Assembly: GCA_963796155.1 (NCBI GenBank) | Contig: CAWCKT010000006.1 | Location: forward strand, 324,845 to 388,844 | Reading direction: 5' to 3' | DNA: 64,000 nucleotides | Origin: AP-15 sp963796155 | GTDB lineage: Bacteria; Pseudomonadota; Alphaproteobacteria; ATCC43930; CGMCC-115725 | Shown: positions 8,932-16,874 of the stretch, piece by piece | Layout of the letters: every line of letters starts with the position of its first letter | Position numbering within the stretch: position 1 is the first letter of the stretch | Notes under the pieces: generated by a model | What the model saw: only the letters and a program-made list of their open reading frames with translations | Told to the model about the DNA's origin: nothing | The model's database searches: none | Position numbers and translations under genes: made by a program

Positions 8932-9150
8932 ATGGATGGAGTGATAGAGAGTGGCACTTTCAAGATCGTCCGCCGGGTTCACGTGACAGCCGAAAACCTT
9001 CTAAAGATCGCCGAGATGTTAGGCATTCCGGAGGCTGAGCGCGGTCAGCTAATCTCCGGGACCGTCTACATCGAGAGTGCTCCGACACCGGCTCGGAGGA
9101 GGGCGGCCCGGTCATCGACAGCGCGAAGGTCCAGACGCCGGCAAGAATGA
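8932..9150 (+). CDS. Small protein of unknown function coupled to a P-loop gene
   Basis: This 72-residue gene begins at ATG 8932 behind GGAGGAGCCG, a strong ribosome binding site, and its TGA overlaps the ATG of the next gene (ATGA). Both facts argue that it is real. The first 50 residues (SGTFKIVRRVHVTAENLLK then IAEMLGIPEAERGQ) look like a compact alpha/beta fold. The tail is Arg/Ala-rich and may be disordered. I do not recognise the family. The tight coupling suggests the product works with the downstream P-loop protein. Confidence 0.6.
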   Translation: MDGVIESGTFKIVRRVHVTAENLLKIAEMLGIPEAERGQLISGTVYIESAPTPARRRAARSSTARRSRRRQE

Positions 9151-10193
9151 CCGGTGGTAGCCTCCCCGCCGACGTCAAGCGTACTTCGGCTTTGCGGCGC
9201 GTGCCGCGGCTCAAAATAACTGGAGTTCGATCGGAGCCGGGCCGCGAGGGTAACGTCTGTGCCTTCGAACTGCCGCATGACGCCTCTCCGATCACGGCGG
9301 AAGCGCCGACCGGCCGCATGATGGCTATCGCTCCGGGCGATACCTTTCTCGCGACGCCGGGGTACCGTAAAGCTAGGCGGTGGGCAGAGGGCAGCGTTCC
9401 TGCCGGCGGGCTGGTTCCGGGCAAGGACTACTGGGTACTTTCTGATTCTGGGGTCGTTGGTGAACTAGTCAGCCGCTCGGATTTGGAAATGGGACACCTC
9501 GGGCGCGTACGCTATCTCGGGACGCTATGCGGGGAGGATGGCGAAAGGCTGAACATTCGGCAATATGCCCTCACCGGCTCCGGCAAAGCGGATCGTAACG
9601 CGCCTGTATATCTCATCGTCGGGACTTCATCGGAGGTCGGCAAGACCACCGCCGGCGTGGCTGTCTTGCGCGCGCTGCGCATGAAGGGCCACTCGACCGT
9701 GATCGCCCTTAAAGCAACCGGCACTTCTTCGGTCGCGGAGTTGGCGTCATATCAGGATTTCGGGGCGGCGCGGGCGTTCGACTGCGTCGACTTCGGCCTT
9801 CCGACCACGTACCCGGTAGGCCGCAGAGGGATCAGCGAGTTCCTCGGCAATGCGCTCGATTTCTGCCTGTCGGTGCCGGCCGAAGCTGTCGTCGTGGAAT
9901 GCGCCGGCGATCTGGTCTCTGCCAACGCGCCCGAGCTCCTCGCTTGTTTGAAAGCGCGACGTTCCGAGCTCAAGATAGTCCTTGCCGCGGCGGATGCGCT
10001 CGGCGCGATGGGCGCGAAGCATGCGCTTGCGCAAGTCGGGCTCGCGATCAGCCTGATAACCGGCCCATGCACCGATACGCCGACTCTGCGCGAATGGACG
10101 GAGGCGCTGTGCGGCATCCCTGCAATAAACCTGCTCCGCGGCTCCGACCAGGGAACGCAATCGTATTTGTCGGGCGTCGCCGCATCAGAATGA
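9147..10193 (+). CDS. BioD/CobQ-like P-loop NTPase of unknown role
   Basis: This is a 348-residue protein. An N-terminal domain of about 150 residues (motifs APGDTFLATPGYRK and LSDSGVVGELVSRS) is followed by a P-loop domain beginning VYLIVGTSSEVGKTT. GTxxxVGKT is the Walker A of SIMIBI ATPases such as dethiobiotin synthetase. Later, VVVECAGDLV could be the Walker B-like strand. The arrangement recalls DUF1611/DgcN-type proteins, but I cannot confirm membership. It overlaps the 72-residue gene by four bases and is probably translated from the same message. A ligase- or dethiobiotin-synthetase-like reaction is plausible by motif only. Confidence 0.65.
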   Translation: MTGGSLPADVKRTSALRRVPRLKITGVRSEPGREGNVCAFELPHDASPITAEAPTGRMMAIAPGDTFLATPGYRKARRWAEGSVPAGGLVPGKDYWVLSDSGVVGELVSRSDLEMGHLGRVRYLGTLCGEDGERLNIRQYALTGSGKADRNAPVYLIVGTSSEVGKTTAGVAVLRALRMKGHSTVIALKATGTSSVAELASYQDFGAARAFDCVDFGLPTTYPVGRRGISEFLGNALDFCLSVPAEAVVVECAGDLVSANAPELLACLKARRSELKIVLAAADALGAMGAKHALAQVGLAISLITGPCTDTPTLREWTEALCGIPAINLLRGSDQGTQSYLSGVAASE

Positions 10194-10257
10194 CCCTACC
10201 CGTGCCCGACAAGGCGACGGCCCGCGACCGAGCCCCAGCGATGTTCATCCAGTCCAC

Positions 10258-10387
10258 GAGAAGCGACGGCTCCCTGAGCGTGTGGCCTCAACGTCGGAGG
10301 ACATCGCCGAAGCCGTGATTTTTCCTCGCCGGCCCCGCCTCGCGTCACATGACCGGGTCGATCGTGCCGGTGGACGCCGGGTTTTGA
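10258..10387 (+). pseudogene. Remnant of a short-chain dehydrogenase (C-terminal end, frameshifted)
   Basis: About 43 codons read as the end of an SDR-family oxidoreductase. One frame gives RVASTSEDIAEAVIF and the next frame gives LAGPASRHMTGSIVPVDAGF before a TGA at 10385. These match the usual SDR ending (EDIAEAVxFLAS...TGxxxxVDGG). The two parts join if one T is removed from the T5 run at 10319-10323. No SDR core (TGxxxGxG, YxxxK) is found upstream, so this is a relic. The remaining 150 bp up to the HpaB-type gene holds nothing I can support. Confidence 0.6.
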
Positions 10388-10537
10388 CCGCTGGTCTCGA
10401 TCGCTCCATCGGATACCCGGGGCTTAGCCGTCTCGCGGCACCGCCGGAGGTTTTCGGCGGATTCCCAGGGGGCGCTAGCCTTTCGCCGGGCCTTGTCATA
10501 CTCTGCCGCCATGCCTGCGGCTGAGGAGTAAGGCGCG

Positions 10538-12008
10538 ATGCCAGCGCGGACGGGACGGCAATACTTGAACGGGTTGCGCGAGCAGGATCGCGAGGTCTGG
10601 CTCGCCGGCGAGCGGGTCAGGGACGTGACAACCCACCCCGGGCTCGAGAACGGCGCACGCGCCATCGCCTCGCTCTATGACATGCAGACGGACCCGAAAT
10701 CGCGCGACGAGATGACCTATGTCTCGCCGACGTCGGGCGAACGGGTCGGGCTCTCCTTCATCATTCCGCGGACCCGCGAGGACCTCGAAAAGCGCCGCGT
10801 CATGATGCTCAATTGGGCGCGCACGACCTGCGGAATGATGGGCCGCTCGCCCGATTTCATGAACGTTACCTACGCCGCCTGGGCCGGGGCAGCCGATTAT
10901 TTTGCGGGCGGGGAGCATGGGCGGCCCGAATTCTCTGAGAACATGCGGCGCTATTACGAATACATCCGCGAAAACGACCTGACCCTGACCCATTCGCTGA
11001 TCAATCTGCAGCGAAGCCGCACCGTCTCCGGCGTCTTCAACCTCGAGGAGGGGACGGCGCTTCAGGTCATGCGCGAGACCGACGCCGGGATCGTCGTGCG
11101 CGGCGCGCGGATCCTTGCGACCCTGGGACCGCTCGCCGACGAGATCGGCGTCTATTCGCCGCGCATGGCGCGGCATGCCGAGACGCACAGCCCGTTCGCG
11201 GTCAGCTTTGCGATCCCGTGCGGCACGCCGGGTCTCAGATTTCTGTGCCGCGAGAGCTTCGACCTCGGCCGCTCGCATTTCGACCATCCCTTGGGCTCGC
11301 GCTTCGAGGAGATGGATTGCGTCGTCTTCTTCGACGACGTGCTGGTGCCGTGGGAGCGGGTGTTCCTGCTCGGCGACGTCGATCTGCTCAATCGCACCGC
11401 CGTGGCGACTCACTCGACGGCGCATTCGGCGCATCAAGGGGCCGTCAAGAACCTCGCCAAGGCCGAGTTCGTGCTCGGCGTGGCATTGCTGATGACCCAG
11501 GCGCTCGGCAATGCGCATCTGCCGAATGTCGAGGAGCGCATCGGCGAATTGATGCTGATCACCCAGCTGACGCGAGCCTGCATGCGCGCGGCCGAGGCCG
11601 ACGCCAAGCTCGACGAATGGGGCGTCATGTGCCCCGAGCCGCTGATGGTCGAGAGCCCGCGCAACCTCTTCATGACCGCCTATCCGCGGATGGTCGAGAT
11701 CATCCAGCTGCTGGGTTCGAGCAGCTTCATGCTGACCCCGACCGAAGCCGACTTTAAGGGGCCGCTTGCCGATCACATCGAGCAATATCTGGCGACCGAC
11801 AACACGGAGGCGAGGGACCGCGTCAAGCTCTTCCGCCTCGCCTGGGACATCGCCGGGCACATCCTTCGGCAGCCGCCAGGTGCTCTACGAGCGCTTCTTC
11901 GCCAGCGACCCGCTGACCCGGGCGCGGGCGATCGCGTCGATCTACCCGAAGAAAGAGGTGATGGACCGCGTCCTCGAATTCCTCCGGCGCGACGACGACA
12001 CGCCATGA
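10538..12008 (+). pseudogene. HpaB-type flavin-dependent aromatic monooxygenase, frameshifted
   Basis: The gene encodes a 4-hydroxyphenylacetate 3-monooxygenase-like oxygenase component (about 489 residues after correction), the FADH2-using partner in two-component aromatic hydroxylases. Family features include GRSPDFMNVTYAAWAG, the long central HpaB barrel (VFFDDVLVPWERVFL) and the C-terminal helix. At 11858 an extra C (GGG-C-ACATCC) moves the frame after WDIAG. Without it the reading continues TSFGSRQVLYERFFASDPL to a TGA at 12006-12008 overlapping the next ATG. As written, the frame instead runs into the beta-subunit gene and makes a false 668-residue fusion. No flavin reductase (HpaC) lies nearby. 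It may be truly broken or a sequencing error. Confidence 0.8.
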
Positions 12009-12544
12009 GCGACGATCGTATCACCCGTTTCCTGCTGAAGCAGGAGATCGAGGATTTTCTCTATCACGAAGCCGATCTCTTGGACGAGCGGCGCTATGAC
12101 GAGTGGCTCTCATTGCTCGCCGAGGACGTGCGCTACTGGATGCCGATGCGGCGCAACGTCAAGCTCGACGACCGCGAGCGCGAATTCACCCGCGAAGGCC
12201 GCGACATCAGCTGGTTCGACGAAGGCAAGGAGACCCTGACCCGCCGGGTGCGGCAGATCCAGACCGGCATCCATTGGGCGGAGGAGCCGGTCTCGCGCAT
12301 CTCGCACCTGCTCTCGAACATTCAGCTGATCGAGGTCAGCCCCTCGGCGGCGGCGCCTGCCGAGGTGTCCGTCCGATGCCGCTTCCTGGTCTATCGCAAC
12401 CGGGTCGAGACCGAGACCGACATCCTGGTCGGCAAGCGCGAGGATCTGCTGCGGCCAGTCGACGGAGATTGGCGGATAGCCCGCCGCAAGATCCTGCTCG
12501 ACCAGAATGTGCTGTTAAGCAAGAACCTGACGTTCTTTTTTTAG
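12005..12544 (+). CDS. Aromatic-ring-hydroxylating dioxygenase beta subunit
   Basis: This 179-residue protein has the NTF2-like fold typical of ring-hydroxylating dioxygenase small subunits: an N-terminal helix pair (EIEDFLYHEADLLDERRYDE), the YWMPMRRN strand, the HLLSNIQLIE strand and a final DWRIARRKILLDQNVL. The beta subunit is structural and helps shape the alpha3-beta3 hexamer. The ATG overlaps the stop of the HpaB-type gene (ATGA), so translation is coupled. The alpha subunit begins 13 bp downstream behind a GGGAGG. One beta gene serves two alpha genes in this cluster. Confidence 0.9.
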   Translation: MSDDRITRFLLKQEIEDFLYHEADLLDERRYDEWLSLLAEDVRYWMPMRRNVKLDDREREFTREGRDISWFDEGKETLTRRVRQIQTGIHWAEEPVSRISHLLSNIQLIEVSPSAAAPAEVSVRCRFLVYRNRVETETDILVGKREDLLRPVDGDWRIARRKILLDQNVLLSKNLTFFF

Positions 12545-12557
12545 CGGGAGGACGCCG

Positions 12558-13943
12558 ATGGCGACCGCACGGATTTCGGGTTATCGCCCTGGCCTCGTCG
12601 ACATGGCCAAGGGGCAAATCAGCCGTGAGATCTTCGTCAACGACGAGATCTACCGGGAGGAGCTGGAGCGCGTCTTCGCCCGCGCCTGGCTCTTTGTCGG
12701 GCACGAGAGCCAGATCCCGAACCCTGGCGATTTCTTTGTCTCGTCGATGGGTGAGGAATCGGTGATCTTGTGCCGCGACCGCGCAGGCAAAATCCACGTG
12801 TTCCTCAATTCCTGCCGGCATCGCGGCATGAAAGTGTGCCGCTATGACGAGGGCAACGCCGCCGTCTTGACCTGCCCCTATCACGGCTGGAGTTATTCGA
12901 CCGACGGCAAGCTCGTCGGCGTGCCGTATTTTCGCGAAGCCTATCACGGCACATTGGACCGGTCGGCCTGGGGCCTCGTCGAGGTCGCGCAATCGCACCT
13001 CTACAAGGGTACAGTGTGGGCCACCTGGGACCCGAAGGCGCCGCCCTTTCTCGAATATCTCGGCGATTTCCTGCCCTATATCGACCTCACCCTCGATGCC
13101 TGGGACGGCAGCGACGGCGGCACCGAGATCCTGTGCGGCATCCAGAAATGGCGGGTGCCGTGCAACTGGAAATTCCCGGCCGAGAATTTTTCCGGCGACA
13201 GCTACCACAACATCAGCCACCGCTCGGTCGATTTGGTCGGCATCGGACCGTCGGGCAGCGGCCGCCGCGACATGCCGGAACTGAACATGGCGCGCAAGCT
13301 GCACATCGCATTTCCCGAGCGCGGCCATCAGACGACGAGCTACCTGTTGCCGAAGGAGGCCGCACCACCGCCCGCCTACCAGCATTCCTCGGTGGTGTCA
13401 GATTATTTCCGCGAGTGCGAGCAGGCGCGCCGCCGCAAGCGCGGCGATTGGGGCCGTATGATCGCCTTGGTCGGCGAGGTGTTCCCCAACACCGCCTTTC
13501 TCGCGCGGCAACCGCGGACCCTCGCCGCCTGGCATCCGCGCGGCGCGCACGAGACCGAGGTGTGGCGCTGGTTCCTGGTCGACAAGAACGCGCCGGCCGA
13601 GGTCAAGGATTTTCTGCGCGACTATTACATCCGCTATTCAGGTCCCGGCGGCATGACCGAGCAGGACGACATGGAGAATTGGAACTACGCGCACGCCGCG
13701 AGCCGCGGCACGATCGCGCGCCGCTATCCCTACAGCTATGAGCAGGGTATGGGCGCCGAGGTCGAGAATTACGAATGGGAGGGGTTCCGGGTTCCCGGGA
13801 CCGTCTGCGACCTCACGCAGGCGAAGTCGAGCGAGCACAATCTGAGGAACCTCTATCGGCGCTGGGGCGAGTTCATGGAGGCCGAGAGCTGGGACCAGCT
13901 CATGAGCTGGCGCCGGCCGGCCCACGCCGAGGCGGCCGAATGA
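12558..13943 (+). CDS. Rieske ring-hydroxylating dioxygenase alpha subunit, copy 1
   Basis: This 461-residue catalytic subunit has a Rieske [2Fe-2S] site with Cys86-x-His88 in NSCRHRGMKVC and Cys106-x2-His109 in TCPYHGW. The mononuclear iron site is in GDSYHNISHRSV (Asp214, His217, His221), with the carboxylate likely in the EQDDMENW segment. The His-x3-His spacing is shorter than the His-x4-His of naphthalene dioxygenase. Such enzymes cis-dihydroxylate or demethylate aromatic rings using electrons from a ferredoxin and reductase, neither of which is encoded here. The gene follows the beta subunit and overlaps a 66-residue gene (ATGA). A near copy follows 212 bp after its stop. Confidence 0.92.
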   Translation: MATARISGYRPGLVDMAKGQISREIFVNDEIYREELERVFARAWLFVGHESQIPNPGDFFVSSMGEESVILCRDRAGKIHVFLNSCRHRGMKVCRYDEGNAAVLTCPYHGWSYSTDGKLVGVPYFREAYHGTLDRSAWGLVEVAQSHLYKGTVWATWDPKAPPFLEYLGDFLPYIDLTLDAWDGSDGGTEILCGIQKWRVPCNWKFPAENFSGDSYHNISHRSVDLVGIGPSGSGRRDMPELNMARKLHIAFPERGHQTTSYLLPKEAAPPPAYQHSSVVSDYFRECEQARRRKRGDWGRMIALVGEVFPNTAFLARQPRTLAAWHPRGAHETEVWRWFLVDKNAPAEVKDFLRDYYIRYSGPGGMTEQDDMENWNYAHAASRGTIARRYPYSYEQGMGAEVENYEWEGFRVPGTVCDLTQAKSSEHNLRNLYRRWGEFMEAESWDQLMSWRRPAHAEAAE

Positions 13944-14140
13944 GCGAGCCCATCAACATCCGGCAAATTGCACCGGGCACGAAGATCGCGCTGGTCGACG
14001 GCGCCCTCGCCGAAATCGTCTCGAACCCGGCGGACGGCGTGTGGGTGTTCGCGCGCTACCTGTCCTCGCCCGGCGACCCTTCGCGCGTCGGCGGCGAAGA
14101 GATGATCTTCGCCCAGGACATCGTCGAAATCCGCGAATAA
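13940..14140 (+). CDS. Small protein between the two Rieske alpha subunits
   Basis: This 66-residue gene starts at ATG 13940, overlapping the stop of alpha subunit copy 1 by four bases. The protein has alternating short strands (INIRQIAPGTKIALVDGALA, then VWVFARYLSS and MIFAQDIVEI), suggesting a small beta-rich fold, with no Cys or membrane segment. I do not recognise a family. Position and coupling suggest a dioxygenase accessory factor or a binding protein for the same pathway. That is inference from context only. Confidence 0.65.
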   Translation: MSEPINIRQIAPGTKIALVDGALAEIVSNPADGVWVFARYLSSPGDPSRVGGEEMIFAQDIVEIRE

Positions 14141-14155
14141 CTCGGAGAAAGAGTC

Positions 14156-15551
14156 ATGGCGACGGCGGGGATATCGGGTTACCGGCCGGGTCTGGTGGAC
14201 CTGAAAGCGGGACAGATCAGCCGCGAGATCTTCGTCAACGAGGAGATCTACCAGGAGGAGCTGGAGAGGCTCTTCACCCGGGTATGGTTGTTCGTCGGCC
14301 ATGAGAGCCAGATCCCCGAACCCGGGCGACTATTTCGTCTCCGGAATGGGCGAGGAGTCGGTGATCCTGTGCCGCGACCGCGCGGGGAAGGTCCACGTGT
14401 TCCTGAACTCGTGCCGGCACCGCGGGATGAAGGTGTGCCGCTACGACGAGGGCAACACGCCGGTCTTTACCTGCCCCTATCATGGCTGGAGCTACGGCAC
14501 CGACGGCAAGCTCGTCGGGGTGCCGTATTTCCGCGAGGCCTATCACGAGAAGCTCGACAAATCGCAGTGGGGCTTGGTCGAGGTTCCGCAATTGTGCTGT
14601 CACAAGGGTACGGTGTGGGCCTGCTGGGACCCCGAAGCGCCGTCGTTTTTCGAATATCTCGGCGATTTCGTCCGCTATCTCGATCTGACGTTGGACGGCT
14701 GGGACGGCAGCGAGGGCGGCACCGAGATCCTGGGCGGCATCCAGAAGTGGCGCATCCCGTGCAACTGGAAATTTCCGGCGGAAAATTTCTGCGGCGACAG
14801 CTACCACAACATCAGCCACCGCTCGGTCGATCTGGTCGGCATCGGCCCCTCCGGCAGCGGGCGGCGCGACATGCAGGAGCGGTTGATGGCGCGCCGGCTG
14901 CAGGTCTCGTTTTATGAGCGCGGCCACCAGACCGGCATCTATCTGTTTCCTGGCGACCGGCCGACGCCGCCGTCCTATCAACACTCCCCGATCGTCTCCG
15001 AATATTTCGCCCATTGCGAAGAGGAGCGCCGCCGCCGGTCCGGCGAGTGGGCCCGCGTCATCGGCAGCCCCGGCGAGATCTTCCCGAATACAGCGCTACA
15101 CCCGCGCCAGCCGCGCACGATCGCCGCCTGGCATCCACGCGGGACGCACCAAACCGAAGTCTGGCGCTGGTACCTGGTCGATAAGGCCGCACCCTCGGAG
15201 GTCAAGGATTTCTTGCGCGACTATTACATCCGCTATTCGGGCCCAGCCGGCATGACCGAGCAGGACGACATGGAGAACTGGAACTACGCGCATGCGGCGA
15301 GCCGCGGCACGATCGCGCGGCGCTACCCCTACAGCTACGAGCAGGGCATGGGTTTCGAGATCGAGAATTATGAGTCGGAGGGGCTACGTATTCCCGGAAC
15401 GGTGTTGGACATCACCGAGGCCAAGTCGAGCGAGCACAACCTGCGCAATCTCTACCGGCGCTGGGCCGAGTTCATGGAGGCCGAGAGCTGGGACGAGCTC
15501 GCCACTTGGCGCCATAACGGCGAGGTGTTGGCCGCCCGCGCCGCGGAATAA
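14156..15551 (+). pseudogene. Rieske ring-hydroxylating dioxygenase alpha subunit, copy 2, frameshifted
   Basis: This is a tandem paralogue of the preceding alpha subunit, nearly identical in motifs (NSCRHRGMKVC, TCPYHGWSYG, GDSYHNISHRSV, EQDDMENWNYAH) and in length (464 residues after repair). The start MATAGISGYRPGLVD matches copy 1. Copy 1 reads ATCCCGAAC, whereas here a C4 run (14314-14317, ATCCCCGAAC) shifts the frame after the conserved HESQIP. Both halves are otherwise intact, with no other stop. Either the copy is newly inactivated or the base is an error. Divergence between copies is spread along the gene, so this is an old duplication and not an assembly repeat. Confidence 0.82.
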
Positions 15552-15558
15552 CCCTGGA

Positions 15559-15590
15559 CCCACCCACCCGGGCCATAGCCGGGTGGTGGG
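15559..15590. terminator. Bidirectional hairpin between convergent genes
   Basis: CCCACCCACCCGG pairs with CCGGGTGGTGGG (one bulged base) around a GCCATAG loop. It sits between the stop of the second Rieske alpha gene and the stop of the convergent amidohydrolase gene, the usual place for a two-way terminator. No clear T-run follows on either side. Confidence 0.6.
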
Positions 15591-15605
15591 CCCCTGTACC
15601 CGGGC

Positions 15606-16758
15606 TCAGACTTGCTTGAAGAACCGGTCGGCGTTGCCGCCGAGGAGCTTTTTCGTCGTCTCCGGCTTTAGGCTCTTCCAGGCGAGGATGTTGTCGACCG
15701 ATTCGGGGAACTGACATTCCGAGTGCGGGTAGTCGGAGGCGTACATCAGCACGTCATCACCCAGGAAGTGGGTGACGTAGTTGAACATGTCCTCCCCTTC
15801 GTGGTGCTCGATGCTGCAGAAGAACCGGCCGCTCGCCATGTATTCGCTGGGTTTCTGCTTGAGGGGCGCGGTGCCGCCGACATAGACCGCCTGCTCGTCC
15901 ATGCGCCGGGCCCAGAACGGTAGCCAGCCAAAGCCGCATTCTAGGACACCCATGCGCAGGCTCGGGTATTCGTCAAACAGCCCGCCGCCGATGAACGATC
16001 CGACAAACCGCATCGCCCCCCAGGGATGGGCGGCGAGACGCCCGAGGAAGATGTTTTCCCAGAGATCCAGGTAGCCGGGATAATAGGGCGGGTTCCACGT
16101 AAAGCTGTGGTTGGCGATCGGCAGGTCATGGTCTGCGGCAGCCCGCCAGATCGGGTGCAGATCGGGATGGTCGGCCGGGAGATCCTTGGCGAGCAGCGGC
16201 ATCACAGCTACCGCCCATTTCGAGTTTCCCCACTCACGGATCTCGCGCACCGCCTCGTCTGGATTGCGCGCGGAGGCGACGATCATACTCTTGAGGCGCG
16301 TCGGGAACTGCCCGCAAAAATCCGCCATATGGCGGTGGTAAGCGCGGATCATGCCGACTTCGAGTGCCGGGTCGGGTAGGCCGACGACGCTGAGCCAGGA
16401 GGTCGGGATCAAGAAAATGGACGTCGGTCCCTTCGTCGTCCATGTCCTTGACTCGGTTCTCGGCCTGGTCGTCCTGCACTCCAGGGCGCGGCATCTTGCT
16501 GCCCATCCAGCGCGTCTCGCGGCCGGTGAAGGTGTCGCGCGGCGCCTTCTCGCCAAGCACACGCCGATAGTATTTCGTGCCGACGCGGTAATTATGGGTT
16601 CCGCCGACACCCGCGACGGCTCCTTGCCCGACCGGCAGGCGATAAGCCTCGAGCTCGGAGAGGCGCGGCCGAAAGCCCGGGTCGACATATTTGTCCAGCA
16701 CCTCTGCGGCCGGGTTGACATGGGTATCGGAATCGTACACGCGGAATCCGTTTTTCAT
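15606..16758 (-). pseudogene. Amidohydrolase (ACMSD-like decarboxylase/hydrolase), frameshifted
   Basis: The corrected product (383 residues) is an amidohydrolase-2 family TIM-barrel enzyme related to aminocarboxymuconate-semialdehyde and gamma-resorcylate decarboxylases. Visible features are the N-terminal metal-site strand YDSDTHVNP, the His of LPIANHSFTWNPPY, the ECGFGWLPFWARRMDE segment, and the catalytic-Asp strand YASDYPHSECQFP. The first part reads in one frame through DDEGTDVHFL and continues in the next frame as IPTSWLSVVGLPDPALEVGM. Removing one of two adjacent A bases at 16411-16412 joins them. It faces the Rieske cluster convergently and may act on a ring-fission or hydroxylated aromatic product of that cluster. 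Confidence 0.8.
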
Positions 16759-16874
16759 ATTGCCTCTCCTCCTGCGGCGCTTACCCTCGGCCCATCATAG
16801 GGTCGCGAGGTCTGCTTGTCGATGAGGAGCGCAACCGGACTTCGCAGCGAAATCGCTACGGCGCCGGGCGAATC

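Noticed and set aside
10496..11860. 454-residue open frame on the minus strand opposite the HpaB-type gene
   Set aside because: It is rich in Arg/Asp/His/Gly with no domain signal, and the opposite strand carries clear HpaB motifs. It is an antisense shadow caused by high GC.
12336..13385. 349-residue minus-strand frame over the Rieske alpha gene
   Set aside because: It has no family motifs, whereas the plus strand has complete Rieske and iron sites. Similar long shadows over the GldG-like gene (45514-46695) and others were dropped for the same reason.
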